Shown here piece after piece: positions 24,901-36,754 of a stretch of 64,000 bases of DNA. Source of the DNA: Clavelina lepadiformis (Eukaryota; Chordata; Ascidiacea; Aplousobranchia; Clavelinidae); contig NC_135243.1 of assembly GCF_947623445.1 (NCBI RefSeq), forward strand, positions 5,396,501-5,460,500, given 5' to 3'. Position numbers and translations under genes: made by a program. The notes below the pieces were generated by a model. The model did not search any database. It was not told where the DNA came from and saw only the letters and a program-made list of their open reading frames with translations. Each line of letters opens with the position of its first letter. The stretch's first letter is position 1.

Positions 24901-25769
24901 GTAATAGGGTTGAGAGTAGGTATATCGGATTCCTCTCGATTTTCCATGAGAACTGCCTTGGGAATGCGGCACGGTAAACTGCAAATGTTTATCACGTTAC
25001 ACCACTGAAAAAGTTACATGGTTGTAGGAGAGGACGGGAATTATTTTTTGCAACATCACATTTTATTTAACTTGAATGTTTTCTTTTCATCATTGTTCTT
25101 TACCAACACCGCTCTTGTCATTAAGAGTCTAGCACGCACCGTAACTTGCACAACAACAGGAGGCAGAGGTCGGAGATTTGTCAAACTAGAAACATTCGAC
25201 CATGATGGCTGCACTAAACATTCAACGCTTAACCTCGTTGATTCGTTAACATAACCTAAATATAATTAAAACCAATGTAACCAACACGTTGACATTGATA
25301 TAATCGCTTGTGTCGTTTCGACGTGCGCACCAACAGGTCTTTACTGTGTTTGATTCATATCACGATTTAAGATGAAGAACGAAGCGTGCAGCTTATGTTG
25401 AAACTGAAGAAAACTTGACAGTGGATTCATTCCAACTGCTTCTTGAATTACTGTACATGGTCAAAGGTGTACGGTACTTTTGAAAGTGAAATTATGTAAT
25501 AATAATAATACGAAGCTCCAATGCAAATAAGGATTTATAACATTTAGAAGAAGACCACTAGGGGATATTCGCGGCGCGGCCTAAATGTACAGAGAACGAA
25601 CTACACTGTACCTTTTAGCTACAAAATACGTTAAAAATACAAAATACGTTCTATAAATCGAGTCTATACGTACTTGATCAAGTAGCAGAACGTTTGCGTT
25701 GGATTTTGCCAGATAACGCGCTGTACCCAGTCCTTCGACACCGGCTCCAACCACGATGACGTCATACAT
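21939..25769 (-). CDS. PIPOX: Peroxisomal sarcosine/L-pipecolate oxidase-like, copy A (with SKL)
   Basis: FAD-dependent amine oxidase of the MSOX/PIPOX family. Relatives oxidise sarcosine or L-pipecolate with oxygen, releasing hydrogen peroxide in the peroxisome. Eight minus-strand exons: 25769-25674, 24978-24830, 23820-23616, 23482-23297, 23210-23070, 22996-22823, 22528-22453, 22075-21939; total 1164 bases, 387 residues, close to human PIPOX at 390. The N terminus has the Rossmann motif [16 protein letters not shown]. Then follow [18 protein letters not shown] (flavin and substrate pocket), [28 protein letters not shown] with the Cys that binds FAD covalently in relatives, and [16 protein letters not shown]. 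The protein ends FNLFQSKL, a canonical PTS1 peroxisomal signal. Intron 2 is about 1 kb and holds a virus-like fossil. The neighbour upstream is a paralogue in the same orientation. Confidence 0.94.
23935..24500 (-). mobile_element. Polinton/Maverick-type fossil fragment in an intron
   Basis: Lies in intron 2 of the oxidase gene, on the same strand. A 99-codon stretch ([16 protein letters not shown]..) and a following piece ([20 protein letters not shown]) resemble, from memory, the conserved protein found next to the protein-primed DNA polymerase in Polinton/adintovirus-like elements of cnidarians and fish. The fragment covers only a small part of such an element. It is broken in several places, and no terminal repeats were seen. 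It is fixed within a working gene, so probably old, though its AT-rich reading frames are still recognisable. Family assignment is tentative. Confidence 0.45.
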
Positions 25770-26179
25770 AATTACTATTTAAAACTAACTTTTATCCTGT
25801 TTCAGGCCAAAGGTAAAACGTTTTAGTGAACGTAAACCACATACGTTGCACAGCTTAAACAACCAAAATTTTATGTATGTTGTTTCTTTCTGAAGAATTT
25901 GTTGGTTTCTAACTCTTACGTAAGCGGAAAAAGACGCAACATCCGCAAATGTTTATCTGCCAATACGATTGGTGACGACTAAGACAATTAGCAGAGCGCT
26001 GAACGTAAAGCATTAAGATATTGCCTTTTGTTTAGTCTGTCACTATATTTTACCGGAAAAATATCGTACTAACGAGAATTTTCTCTTCCATAAAACCAAG
26101 TTTAATTTTACATTTACAGCAAACCGCGACACCCTTGACTGTGTCTAACTATATACAGCGTTGTCACGCTCATATCAAA

Positions 26180-26700
26180 CTGATCGAATCGAAGCAACAT
26201 TTATATTCCTTCAGTCAGACACCGACTAACCCCAAGAAAAGACACGCACAATGTTTATATTTTCCAAAGTACCATTTGATGAAACGCTTCAAACGTACAA
26301 CACGATAATGAAGGACTAGTGAGCAACAAAGTTCGTAACACACCACTCCCACCTGAACTCTGAGCCTACCCGGGCGATACATTTCCCCTGTTCCAAGATA
26401 TGTGAAGTAGAACACGGTGAATCGTGCGTCCAACAGAAGTTGAAAACGTCAGAATGATACAAAGCGACCCATTACTTGAAAATCTTCGAAATCTAACACG
26501 TGTTCGTGCTCCCGAAAAAGCTGGCAAAGTGAAACGTGCGTGCGCTTTATCTGCAACGGGCGTCACTGTCGGTTTTTCTTGGGCGTCCTCCGACAGGTTG
26601 GTCCCTTGATTGTGGAGAAACGAGGTTGGCAAAATATCATCCACTTCATTCCGTTCAGCACCGGAAGTATCTACGTGGCCTTGCGTATTTGTCATGGAAG
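26180..26700 (-). other. Possible coding exons between the oxidase genes
   Basis: A 109-codon frame (26695-26366) starts MTNTQGHVDTSGAERNEVDD and has a coding-like composition up to a possible donor (TTTTCAA|GTAATG). A second frame (26433-26215) holds FTVFYFTYLGTGEMYRPG before a possible donor CAG|GTGGGA. No domain is recognised, and the two parts could not be joined with confidence. It may be the 5' part of a small gene or chance open sequence. Confidence 0.22.
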
Positions 26701-27343
26701 TTTTAGTTTATGGCAAGAAGGAATTAAGGAAAGTAATAAATGAAGTGATAATGAGTAACCAGCATACTACTTCTGTCGTTCATTATCTTGAATGAAATTC
26801 GAAGAAATGTCAACAAAGCACACTTAAAAACGTAGAAAAATTTACAACACAAAAAGCTAAGCTACTACCAAGATGGCGATGTCAAACTGTAGAGTCCGAA
26901 TAGTTCATATTTAATAAAACAATTGACGCCAGTAATACAAAAACCGTCTATCATTGGGATCTATTATTCTATTGGACCATTGGACTAACTCGCTAGTTCA
27001 TTGTTTATCATTTCCTTCCGACACTTTTAAGCTGTGATAAAAGTAACTGTAACGAACAGTCGCTTATTCGCTGTTAGGCTATATTTAGTAAGGTCCTCTT
27101 GTAATTTTACATGGTAATGAATACCAGGTTTTAACCGTCATGCTGTGCATACCAGCGCTATTTTTCACTTTGTAGTAGAGAAGGGATACGTGCAGTGCAT
27201 CCAGAGAAGTGTAAAGAGTATACGATAAGTTTGTGAAGAAGTATTGAACGAGATTTTGGTTGAGAAATACACCACTGGGACAAGAATCGAGACCAAAGCC
27301 AAAGAATGTGACTCTGGAAATTTGGAATGTGATGTCTTGCCTA

Positions 27344-30324
27344 TTAATTGTTCTCGATGCTAGAAATGAGTTCCTCTTTGTCCTTAAACCGTTTAATAGA
27401 GAACGGACCCAAGGAATATTTTGTCTTTCTATTTAAAGCCAGATCCCCAAGCAAGCTCCCGATCACTGGAGCCATCTTGAATCCATGACCTGAAAAAAAG
27501 AAAAAGTCAAAATTTTGCAAAATGAAAATATTACGATTCCGTGGCAACATTTTAGTGATCATGTGTTTTTTGAAAAATCAAAAACATGCAATCTGTTTAG
27601 TTACAAATATACCTGAAAATCCAGCACCAATTATAATGTTTTCGTATCTTGGATGCCGATCAAGTATAAAATCTTCATCCGGGGTCATCTAAAAAGCATC
27701 AAAATATTGTTAGTCTTTAATTATTCATTATTAAGAAGTTATCATTTTTATAATAAAAAAAAATTAAACAAAACTTTTATTCCAGATATTTCAACCAGAA
27801 GATGTACATTTGGGGAACAGAGACTTTAAATTTTTCGACCTTTTGTCTAACAGTGTGTACTTGTCAGCAAGGCAGCTATATCATATAGCGATAGGCAATG
27901 AAAGTATGGAAATATTAGAAAGCTCCGCTAAAAATTTTATGTTTTTGCTCCTCGATGTCCCTGAGGGTTATGTACCAATCCCTCCGTTAGGTGGCCCATT
28001 TGCGGTTCAATTGTCATGATTAAAACAGCATGATCCTTGGTTTTGTTACCAAATGTATGCTTTGTATGGTTATAGTCGTATCTTGTATTGCAGGTATACT
28101 TTACAGTCACTATAACCTGCGGGAAATAATTTTCTATAAATTTTGTTTCCGATGTTTGATCACATAGGCCATAGACAAGTGCTTTGTTACTACAGATTAT
28201 GCCGAGTGCTATGCTAGTGCCTGTGACAGCACTACAGCCGTTTGCAAATATTTTGTCTAAACTGTAGCTAAAGTTTGCTCGTCTCCGAAAGTCCTTCACA
28301 CGACCCACATAAGGGACCAATACCCGGTTTGAAAGGCCCTACAAAAGCCATGTAAGTAACAAATCATGAAACTCCTTATTTGCTTTATTCATTAAAAGAT
28401 TTTTCTTCATAAAATTTAAATACTCACCGAGTAAAAACAAGGTTGTATGGAGCTGGGTTCAGTTGCTATGACGTCAGGGTAATGCTCGGTGATATATTTC
28501 TTCAACAAACTAATTTGACTCTTTTCCAAAGCGCTTTGCTCCTCGTTCAGCGGCTTGAATGCTTCTTCTGGGGAGTTTATTTCCACACCATGATGATAGG
28601 AAATCTAAATCATATGATACGACGGATTTTTGCCCATATTATTGGATTCAGTCCACAGATTTCGATGTGAAAGACTTTGACTCGAAACTTTAACAGTAAT
28701 AAAAGTTCTCATAAGAATTTAAACAGACCTTTATTAAACCATTGAAATCAAGTTGCGGAGTCGCATAACATTCGCTCGCCATCTCTCCAACTGAGGTTAG
28801 CGGGAAGTTTGAGCTCATGTAGCAATCTTCGTTTTTTACTTTCCAATAAATTATATTCGTTTTCATAATCTAAAAAGTATAACTTGGGGAGAATTTAAAT
28901 AAATTTATTGGACAATAATCAATACAATACCAATACAATTTGGTACAATATCAAACAAGAATAAAGATCTGTAGTTTAATACCCCAGGGTAATAACAGAC
29001 AGTGTAGCCTATAGGTTCTACTGACAGGCGAAATATAGCAAAATCTTTTTGTGAAGGTCCATTTTGACTTTATGAGCTCGAAACACAAGGTGACGTGAAG
29101 TTTCATCCAAAAAATATCTAACTGTAATTGTAGGCGTATACCGCAAAATGAACAAACCGTAATTGGCAAGCAAAGTCCGAGCGGTTTTAAAACTTTGTTT
29201 GTCCAGGGGCCGCAAGTGAGTATCAGTGATTTGGCGAAATGCTTCCCCTTGCTGGTGGTTATTTGCACAAGATTTTCTTCTATAGGATTGACTGAGCACA
29301 GAGTTTCTTGTTTAAACGTACCGCCGAGTTTTTGAAAGGATTCCTTCAAAGAGGAACATTACATATTGGATAAACTTGATGAAACAAATTTGTTTAAATT
29401 CTTGTTTCAGTTGCACTTTTCTAAAAGTCTGTAAAAGGAATCTGCTAAACTCGTTCAAACCTTTACGTTATGAAACCAGGCTTTGTTCTCACCAGCAGTG
29501 AGCAAACGCATTTATCCGCATTCAACACACCAGCTTGTTGCTCGTAGATTCCGTTGAATTTACCAGTTTTAAATCCGGGAAATTTTTTTTCTCCATCCTC
29601 ACCGGTTAGGAACTCGTAGGGAATGTTGAGCTTCTTTAAAGATGCGGCCATCTCCATTAGTAATTTATCCGATCTCAGGCAAAAGATTCCAATTTTTCTG
29701 ATTGAAATAATGGAAGTTTTAGGTGGACACCCAAATTGCTATACCTGCTATATAAAAGGAAATCCATAAGTCACTTTAGTGAAAGCCTATCCCGACCCTA
29801 ACCTCACCACAATGTCTTAATTGTACTCTCTCCAGAGGAGCCTATAAGTCAGAAAAAATTTTACATTTGTATGATAAGAAAACCCTGTAACATATTCTAC
29901 ATCCACAAAATTAGGTCACGCTTACGTTAACAATGTTTGCCCGCACTCCTTTTCCAGTTCGCTCCACAACCGATAAGCTTCAGGCATCATATCACAGTAA
30001 TGTTGCTTGTCATAGGTATAGCGAATATTTCGTGATTTTCCGTGAGAACTTCCACGTGTGTGGGGCACCGCAAACTGGAAAATTGAAAAGCTGTTTGTGT
30101 GAACGCAAAACTTCATAGACACGCAGTGGTTACTTTCTTGAAAAATTTATTTTTGGTTAATTTTAGAACAGTAAACTAAAACTAAATTTATCAATACATA
30201 GTTCGAATACCTGATCAATTAACAAGGTTTTGACGTTCAATTTTGCGAGGTATCTAGCCGTGGACAATCCTTGCACTCCGCCACCTGCCACGATTACGTC
30301 ATACAAACCTTGTTTCTGCTCCAT
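27344..30324 (-). CDS. PIPOX: Sarcosine/L-pipecolate oxidase-like, copy B (no PTS1)
   Basis: Tandem paralogue of the gene at 21939-25769. Minus-strand exons: 30324-30211, 30074-29926, 29697-29493, 29343-29158, 28869-28729, 28604-28428, 27688-27613, 27489-27344; total 1194 bases, 397 residues. Exons 2, 3, 4, 5 and 7 have exactly the same lengths as in copy A (149, 205, 186, 141 and 76). The FAD motif is [16 protein letters not shown], followed by [31 protein letters not shown] and [16 protein letters not shown], with the flavin-linking Cys kept. The protein ends [13 protein letters not shown], so the C-terminal peroxisomal tripeptide seen in copy A is absent. The N terminus is six residues longer ([12 protein letters not shown]). 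The enzyme fold looks intact; location may differ. Donor GTTTGT of exon 4 is slightly weak. Confidence 0.93.
27700..28425. other. Large intron insert in oxidase copy B, unidentified
   Basis: This intron (after exon 6) is longer than its counterpart in copy A (22529-22822). It holds two overlapping open frames: plus 27810-28019 (..[20 protein letters not shown]) and minus 27937-28320 ([20 protein letters not shown]). Neither is recognised, and no inverted ends or target duplication were found. It may be an old mobile-element remnant. Confidence 0.3.
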
Positions 30325-30541
30325 TTTGCTATTGACAGGGTTTGGACCACAAGCTTTTCAAGAATAAGACAAACAAGTTAAACGGCTGTGTTCGCGTCTA
30401 AATAGTTTTGAAAGATTTATTTCCTGTAAGCGTTATCTACAAGGAAACGATCGGTTATCTGACGCTGTAGTAGGCTAAATTAATCAGGAAAGCGACATCA
30501 AACGTGTAATCGGCAAATTTGTAAATACTGATTGCCTAAGG

Positions 30542-30876
30542 CAGTGCTTCTCAACCCCTGGGTCGCGACCCAAAAGTGGGTCGCCATTTGGTTGGTTTGG
30601 GTCGCCGTCGCCAATTAAACTAGTCCACAAAGCCGTTCGATAACTGAGTACCTTACTCTATTCATTGCATATTGACCATACTGCATTGTTGCGGAAGCAC
30701 AAGTGAAGAAGCATGGTGATGATTATTTGCTGTTAGACTTTAGATTAGCTACTTTCGAGTCAAGGCTAAATATTTGTAAATACCCAATTTTTGGGTAAAA
30801 AAATTGGGTCGCCTCAGCATCGCTATTAATTTACGTTTAATATTTGGGTCGCCGCAAAAAAGTTTGAGAAGCACTG
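30542..30876. mobile_element. Non-autonomous hAT element (335 bp)
   Basis: Ends CAGTGCTTCTCAACCCCTGG and GTTTGAGAAGCACTG form terminal inverted repeats of hAT type. The flanks are an 8-bp duplication with one mismatch, GCCTAAGG (30534-30541) and ACCTAAGG (30877-30884). The interior is built of 'gggtcgc' words. No transposase frame. Confidence 0.88.
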
Positions 30877-30884
30877 ACCTAAGG

Positions 30885-33800
30885 GGTTTCCTTCGGGCCA
30901 GCAAGGCTTGAATTCTACCCTACCCTGGATATTAGAAATGCACACGATTTTGATGAAAGTCTTATGAAGTCTATTGAACAGCTAGAAAGAAATGATAACT
31001 CGAACAGAACGGTTATTAAACGGTTTGAAAGTGATCACTGAAACAGAACAGCTACAAATGACAGCGAGGAATGTAGGTTAATTTCGTATGTGTACATACG
31101 GTACATGTGTAACGTGTGATTTCTATCAGTACAGAACCCAGGGTTATATTACTTATAATCTGATGAAACAAACTGTAACAGATGTATTAAGAAGCTTATT
31201 GTTAGATTGTTGCTAACTGTAAATAGCGCCAATTGTGGTTATTTTCTACCCAAAATGCCTCAGCTTGCTTGCCAACGTGCTAACATGCTGGTACGTATTC
31301 ATTCCAGATTATCTGCTATGCACGCGTGTTCTCTTTTCACTTTCGTATTAAATATGCTGTTAAAAGCTTCAACGCCTGAGTCACTCTAAAGCAGAAACGT
31401 TACACAAACAAGGATTAAGTAAGGAAATGATCACTACCCTGTGAATCTGCAAGCGATAGCAATAATCGGCAATACTGGTAAAGTCGATCTCAATCACGTA
31501 GCTAACAAATATGGACATTAACTGGCAACTAACTCATCATACTGCATGCAAACAAGCACTTAACCCAATCCTAACCGGGCTCGCGACTTTACTATTTTAA
31601 CTAGGTTGTGGCCGACCCTGCACACACATTTTCAATCGTTAATTACTTGAAAACTATACGTCGTAAACTGATCGGATTTTTACAGGTTAGTAGTAAAAAC
31701 ATCTGGCTTCCTGTATATATCATAATTGTAAAACTAAAGAAAGTACATTTAGTGTAAATTAAGTATTTCTACAAGTGATACATTTCTAGAAGTTTTTCTT
31801 GTTTCGCCGCGCCCCCGCTGTGCGGAAAACCAGCTGACCGCGAGAAGAGAAGACAAGAGAATAGTTAGTCGGGTTAGTGGTGCGTAAATGAGTAAACGAA
31901 AACGATACGCTTCAATGCTGAGAGGGAGCAAAATTATGAAAATATGACTATATCTCAAAAATTACAAAATCCAACTTTATAAAACAAACATGGACAGATA
32001 ACTGAACATTTTTTAGGAAAAGTCACCAAATTTCAAGTTTCTACAGCGAACAATGCAATTGTACGCAACGTTTTGCTGTGACTGTGTGCAGGAGAAGCCA
32101 AGCCTAGTTAGAATAGGGTTAAGCAAGTCAGGCTAACAACTGCAATACATATACTAAATTGGCTGGGATTAAAACTGATGCGCGACTAGATATAACACAG
32201 AGAAACAGGGCATTCGTTTTATGGACCCCAGGTTAAGAACTTCTTTTACAATCTGGCAGCCTGAATTTGTAAGGTATAGGTCTGTAGATCTATAAACCTC
32301 GTATAAGGCAATCGAAAAAAATTTTTCGCTCAAAAAACAACGGTCGCAACCCGAAAAGGGACTATCAGCAATTAGCTGACCACAGAAAACGCAATAGGCG
32401 ACACATCGCTTGGTGAATTCTTTGACAATCATTAACAAAATAAGCCGATAGTAAGTCTTAATCACATTCATCGAACGTTTGGGCAAGGCTTTTTTAACAG
32501 CTTTATGTCAACCAATCATAGTCCGCAACCTTTTAAATAGCCAAATTATGCGTGCATAAATAGTCTGATAATGTAAGTTCTTTTAAATAGACAATAACAG
32601 AAATACCTAGCCGCTGTCAAAACAGACAAATTTAGCATGTTGCGTTCATTCATAGGTAAATAGTAATACAGTAGTAAAATAACTGTACCTTCAGTCACAA
32701 CTGTTTTGTGGCTGAAGGTAGGCCCGAGCTTATACCGAAGTACCTGTGTGACGAATACGTCAAATGGATTGCATATATTATATGATGAACGCCTGATTTC
32801 AATTTGATATTCCATCGCCATCGATGCGGCTCACCAACGCCCAAAGTTCTCGATGTTTACATAATTTAGCATTTACCTTCGACGCAAATCGTGTTCAGGA
32901 AAACCGCACTCTTGCTATAAACTCTACGTCATGATGGTGTAAAATAAAAATCAACCTAATCTCTATGTCCTTTTCTTTCCGAATCAGTTGTTTCCGTATG
33001 TACACTGTACAGTAGTACTTGTAGGTTACTCGTATTGATTATTAGAAAATTAACTAACTAATAAACCAGCTTATTTCTAGATGTTAGCACATTTCAGAGC
33101 ACATGTTTCATAACAATAATGGCAAAAAATATTAAGTACGTTTTTCTAACCTGATGTTACCTTACTGAATGTATTTCATAGGATAACGCATGTAAATTCA
33201 TGCTATATTTATACCTTATATTTGTTCTGCGTAACCCAGACGTCATCTTCCAGAATATTAATTTGAATGAAAGCTAATGTATTCTTTACTTGACTTTGAC
33301 TTCTATCTTTACGTATTTGTTCAGTCATATGTTTTGAGGTAGATGATTTTTTTTCATGGGCGCAGAATAAATAAGCCAAATACTTTATCTCACCGGATCA
33401 CTTACTCCCATTATCTACCTACAAAGCAATGCTTTTAGTCTTTTCACAAGCTAAGCAACTTTAGCTTACGTTTTACCTTTCATGCTTTCATTAATTACAT
33501 ACATTAAGTACTAACGTTATCAAACGCCGTACGATTATTTTGCCTTGTTTGTCATATATATCAGGATGCAAGCTGCCATTCTGTATAAGTCAGAATCTGT
33601 TAATTTGTTGACTGACCCTATGGCCTCGATTTACAAATAGCGTACCGCGTAACTTGCATAGAGTAACGTGGAAGGAGAAAACGAATGGAGGCAAATCGCG
33701 ATTTAAACTTACTACTCAGACTGATCGAACTTTTAATTTCTTCTCTTACATTGCAAATCCTCTTACCCTGAACCCACTCTTCTACTTAGGCTACATTAAC

Positions 33801-35649
33801 TTGCGTTGAAAATTCGGCAAACCCAACTCGTCGTCCGATATAATTTTGTACAAAAATATTGAAATGCGTATAGTTATAACAGCAATAAGTTCATTCAATC
33901 TTCTTGTGTTTTGTGTACATTTATGGTATAAGGTACATGGTTTTATTTTACTTTGGTTGTGGTATTATAAAGCATATAAACAATATTAAAATGCTCAAAA
34001 GCACTTTAATACAAAATAATTTAAAGAAGAATTCTTACAGCTATACGTTTTTTTTTTCATGTGTCAAGTGGTGTGAATTCTTGTGAATTTCGATGAAGGC
34101 GAAAGTGTAGATGGAGAGAACACAATACTGCACTCTCAAGACTTGCAAGTTGTCAACGTCAACTCATTTACTACCTCGAAGATTCTATAAGCGGCAGGCA
34201 TTATTATGACGATTTTAAATGGTGAATTGTAATAATTTAGAGTTTAGACGATTGGCGTATTAGTTAAGCGATTGTGTATTTTCTGGTAAAGAAAATTATG
34301 TCATTTAAAACATGCGCATTTTATATTATGCGGCTATGAGATAGTTTGTCCAGCTTAACCAAGACGCGTGTCCGTGTGGTAAAGTAACCTACTTTTCAAA
34401 TGGTTTTGGGTTCATTTATACCAACAATAGTAATGTTGACCACGTTTGCTTGTTTACTTTTCTCGGCTGACGTAATCTTGCTGTCAAAATTTCATTGGCC
34501 AGAAACAATACCTTTCTATGATGCGTTGCATTCGTGTCGATTTGTAATTGGTTATTTGGTTATGACACATATAAAGCAAGTGCGTTTTATCGACTGAAGA
34601 TAACAAAACCACTTTTGGTTTTGAGAGAAGTTCGTGATTTACTATTGGTTTGGAAAACATCTACAAGTAATTTGGAGTGAGACTCTTCTAATATGTAATT
34701 AAAATACGACTACATTTTGGAATATAAGAATTTGACTTTTATAAATGTAACAAATAACAAGAATGACTACAGCCGGCATTATGACAATATTTGTCTTTGA
34801 AAAAGTCAAACGTTGTTTTTCAGGTATATAGTTAAAGTATTTTGAAGTAAATTCAATATGTATGATTAATTCAATAAGAAAGAAACGAATTAATGATTTC
34901 GACTTAATTTTTTAGCACGATGATTTGCTAATTGCCTTGTTCTTAGATCGATTCACGCAAAATGCCACTGGATAAAAACAAGTTTGACAATCTTAATGTT
35001 GTGCTGCTCTTTTTGCTGTCACAATGAGGAAATCACCCGTGATCAATACCGATGTCCATGCAGGTAGAAATGCGGTTATGGCTTATGCCAATGGCCTATT
35101 TGCATAAAATATCATGCGTAATTATAATTAATTTAATTATTAATCGATTTATTATAAATAAACAAAGAATTGAAGCTTCAGTGCTCGCCATCACTCAAAA
35201 AATTGCTTCTTTGCATTCACGATTTTTCGTCAAAAACTAGTGTACGTTCCAGTTTGGCCGATACCGTCATTTTGGCAAAGTTTTAGCAAGATCATAGAAC
35301 CTAAAACAACGTTGTCATTTTGTAGTAGCTTACACGTTAATTAGCTCAAAATTACTACTATTTTTGGCCAATTGAGACAAGCAAAATAAATATCATCATA
35401 AAGATGATTAAATTTATGTTAATATTAGCATACAAAAAAGTGGGATCAGTTATTTACATTTGCCAGCAAAATCGATTAAAATTTTGCGTCGAACACTGCA
35501 TTTCATGTCACTTTGGTGGTGGATGGAATGTTTTTTGAGTACTTGTTAGTTCGTCTAAAATTTGTTTTAATTGCGAAGTTAATCATTTTTTGCTTTGATT
35601 ACAAATTTTATGCCATATATTTTACATTGCTATGCTGTAGTGTGAATGC
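30885..35649. other. Gene-poor region
   Basis: Nearly 4.8 kb without a coding region that I can support. Open frames are short and lack family similarity or splice structure, and no tRNA-like box or element end was convincing. Confidence 0.5.
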
Positions 35650-35985
35650 CATGTGTGAATTTTTTATTGCAGATTCTTAAAGAAGATTTCCTCCTCTTCA
35701 CGATGGTCACCTTGAAATCGTTCCTTATAGGCCGGAAAGTTCCAAAATTTACAAAAACGCAAGAATCTGCAATAAAAAATTCACACATGTTCCGGGATCA
35801 CTCAGCAGAATTGACGTGAAACATTTAATAAATACGGCATTTTGTACGTTTTGGGGGTATTATCGCTTTTCTTAGTACCTGTCGCGTTTTTGTAAATTTC
35901 GGAACTTTCCGGTCTATAACGAACAATTTCAAGGTGACCATCGTGAAGAGGAGTAAATCTTCTTTAAGAATCTGCAATAAGGGTT
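35650..35985. repeat. Fold-back element with nested inverted repeats
   Basis: Outer arms of about 95-100 bases: 35669-35760 (gcagattcttaaagaagatt, caccttgaaat, ggccggaaagttcc, tttacaaaaacgc) and its inverse at 35883-35984. A second palindrome uses the same left terminus with extra flanking bases: tgtgtgaattttttattgca at 35650 pairs with its inverse ending at about 35795, so part of the flank has been copied inside the element. No open frame. Likely a MITE or fold-back transposon rearranged by strand switching. Confidence 0.75.
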
Positions 35986-36754
35986 TTTTCCTTATGTCCA
36001 TTATTACGTCATGTATTCAAATTGTTTTTTAACTGTGACGAAGCACTACAACATTCATATCTCTTGAAACTCGTTTTGTGTGTATACTTTGTTGTTTTTA
36101 TGTTTCTTGTTGTTCTGTTACCATCATTTTTTATTTTAAAATATGTGTTTAAAATTTTTGCTTTTTTTAACTTGGATGATTGGAAGCGTTAAACTTTGTC
36201 TGCTTTGTTATAAAATGCTGTTTCATTCTGTTTTTGAAAGTTTTGGAGTCGGAAACACTTTTGTTCGTTTGGATAGTATGATTCTGCTAGGATTCTGCCA
36301 GAATGACAGTGGTCCAAAATTTGAATGAGAAAAGACTTCTTGAGACTTGAATAACTCGAGGCGTACAACACATACATTAATACACTATTAAACAATACGT
36401 AGACACGGTCTATACTTTTGTGCACTCAGCATAGCGCAAAGTCTCGTACAACCTTATACAGTATCCTATAGCCTAGGCCTGGTTTGATGTTATTGTTAGT
36501 AAATAAGGATCACATTTACACATTTTATATATAGCCTATGTTAGTAAGTGGATGATATTACATATGTTTACTTGGAGATTTGCCATAGTAATATGTGCTT
36601 GGCGTAGGTTGGTCGCAGTAATAGGTCTACCTTTGTGTTAATGTACCACGAGCTTTGTACACACTTTGTCATTTTCAATATTGTAGGGCGCACCGAGTGT
36701 AATGTTATATAGTTTTTATTTTAGTTGTATTTGTTCATTTAAGAAAAAAACAAG
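35986..36754. other. Upstream region of the TM6SF pair
   Basis: No gene seen. Just before the first TM6SF start codon lies TTTTATTTTAG, which could be a trans-splice or 5' UTR acceptor about 30 bases before the ATG. Confidence 0.4.
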
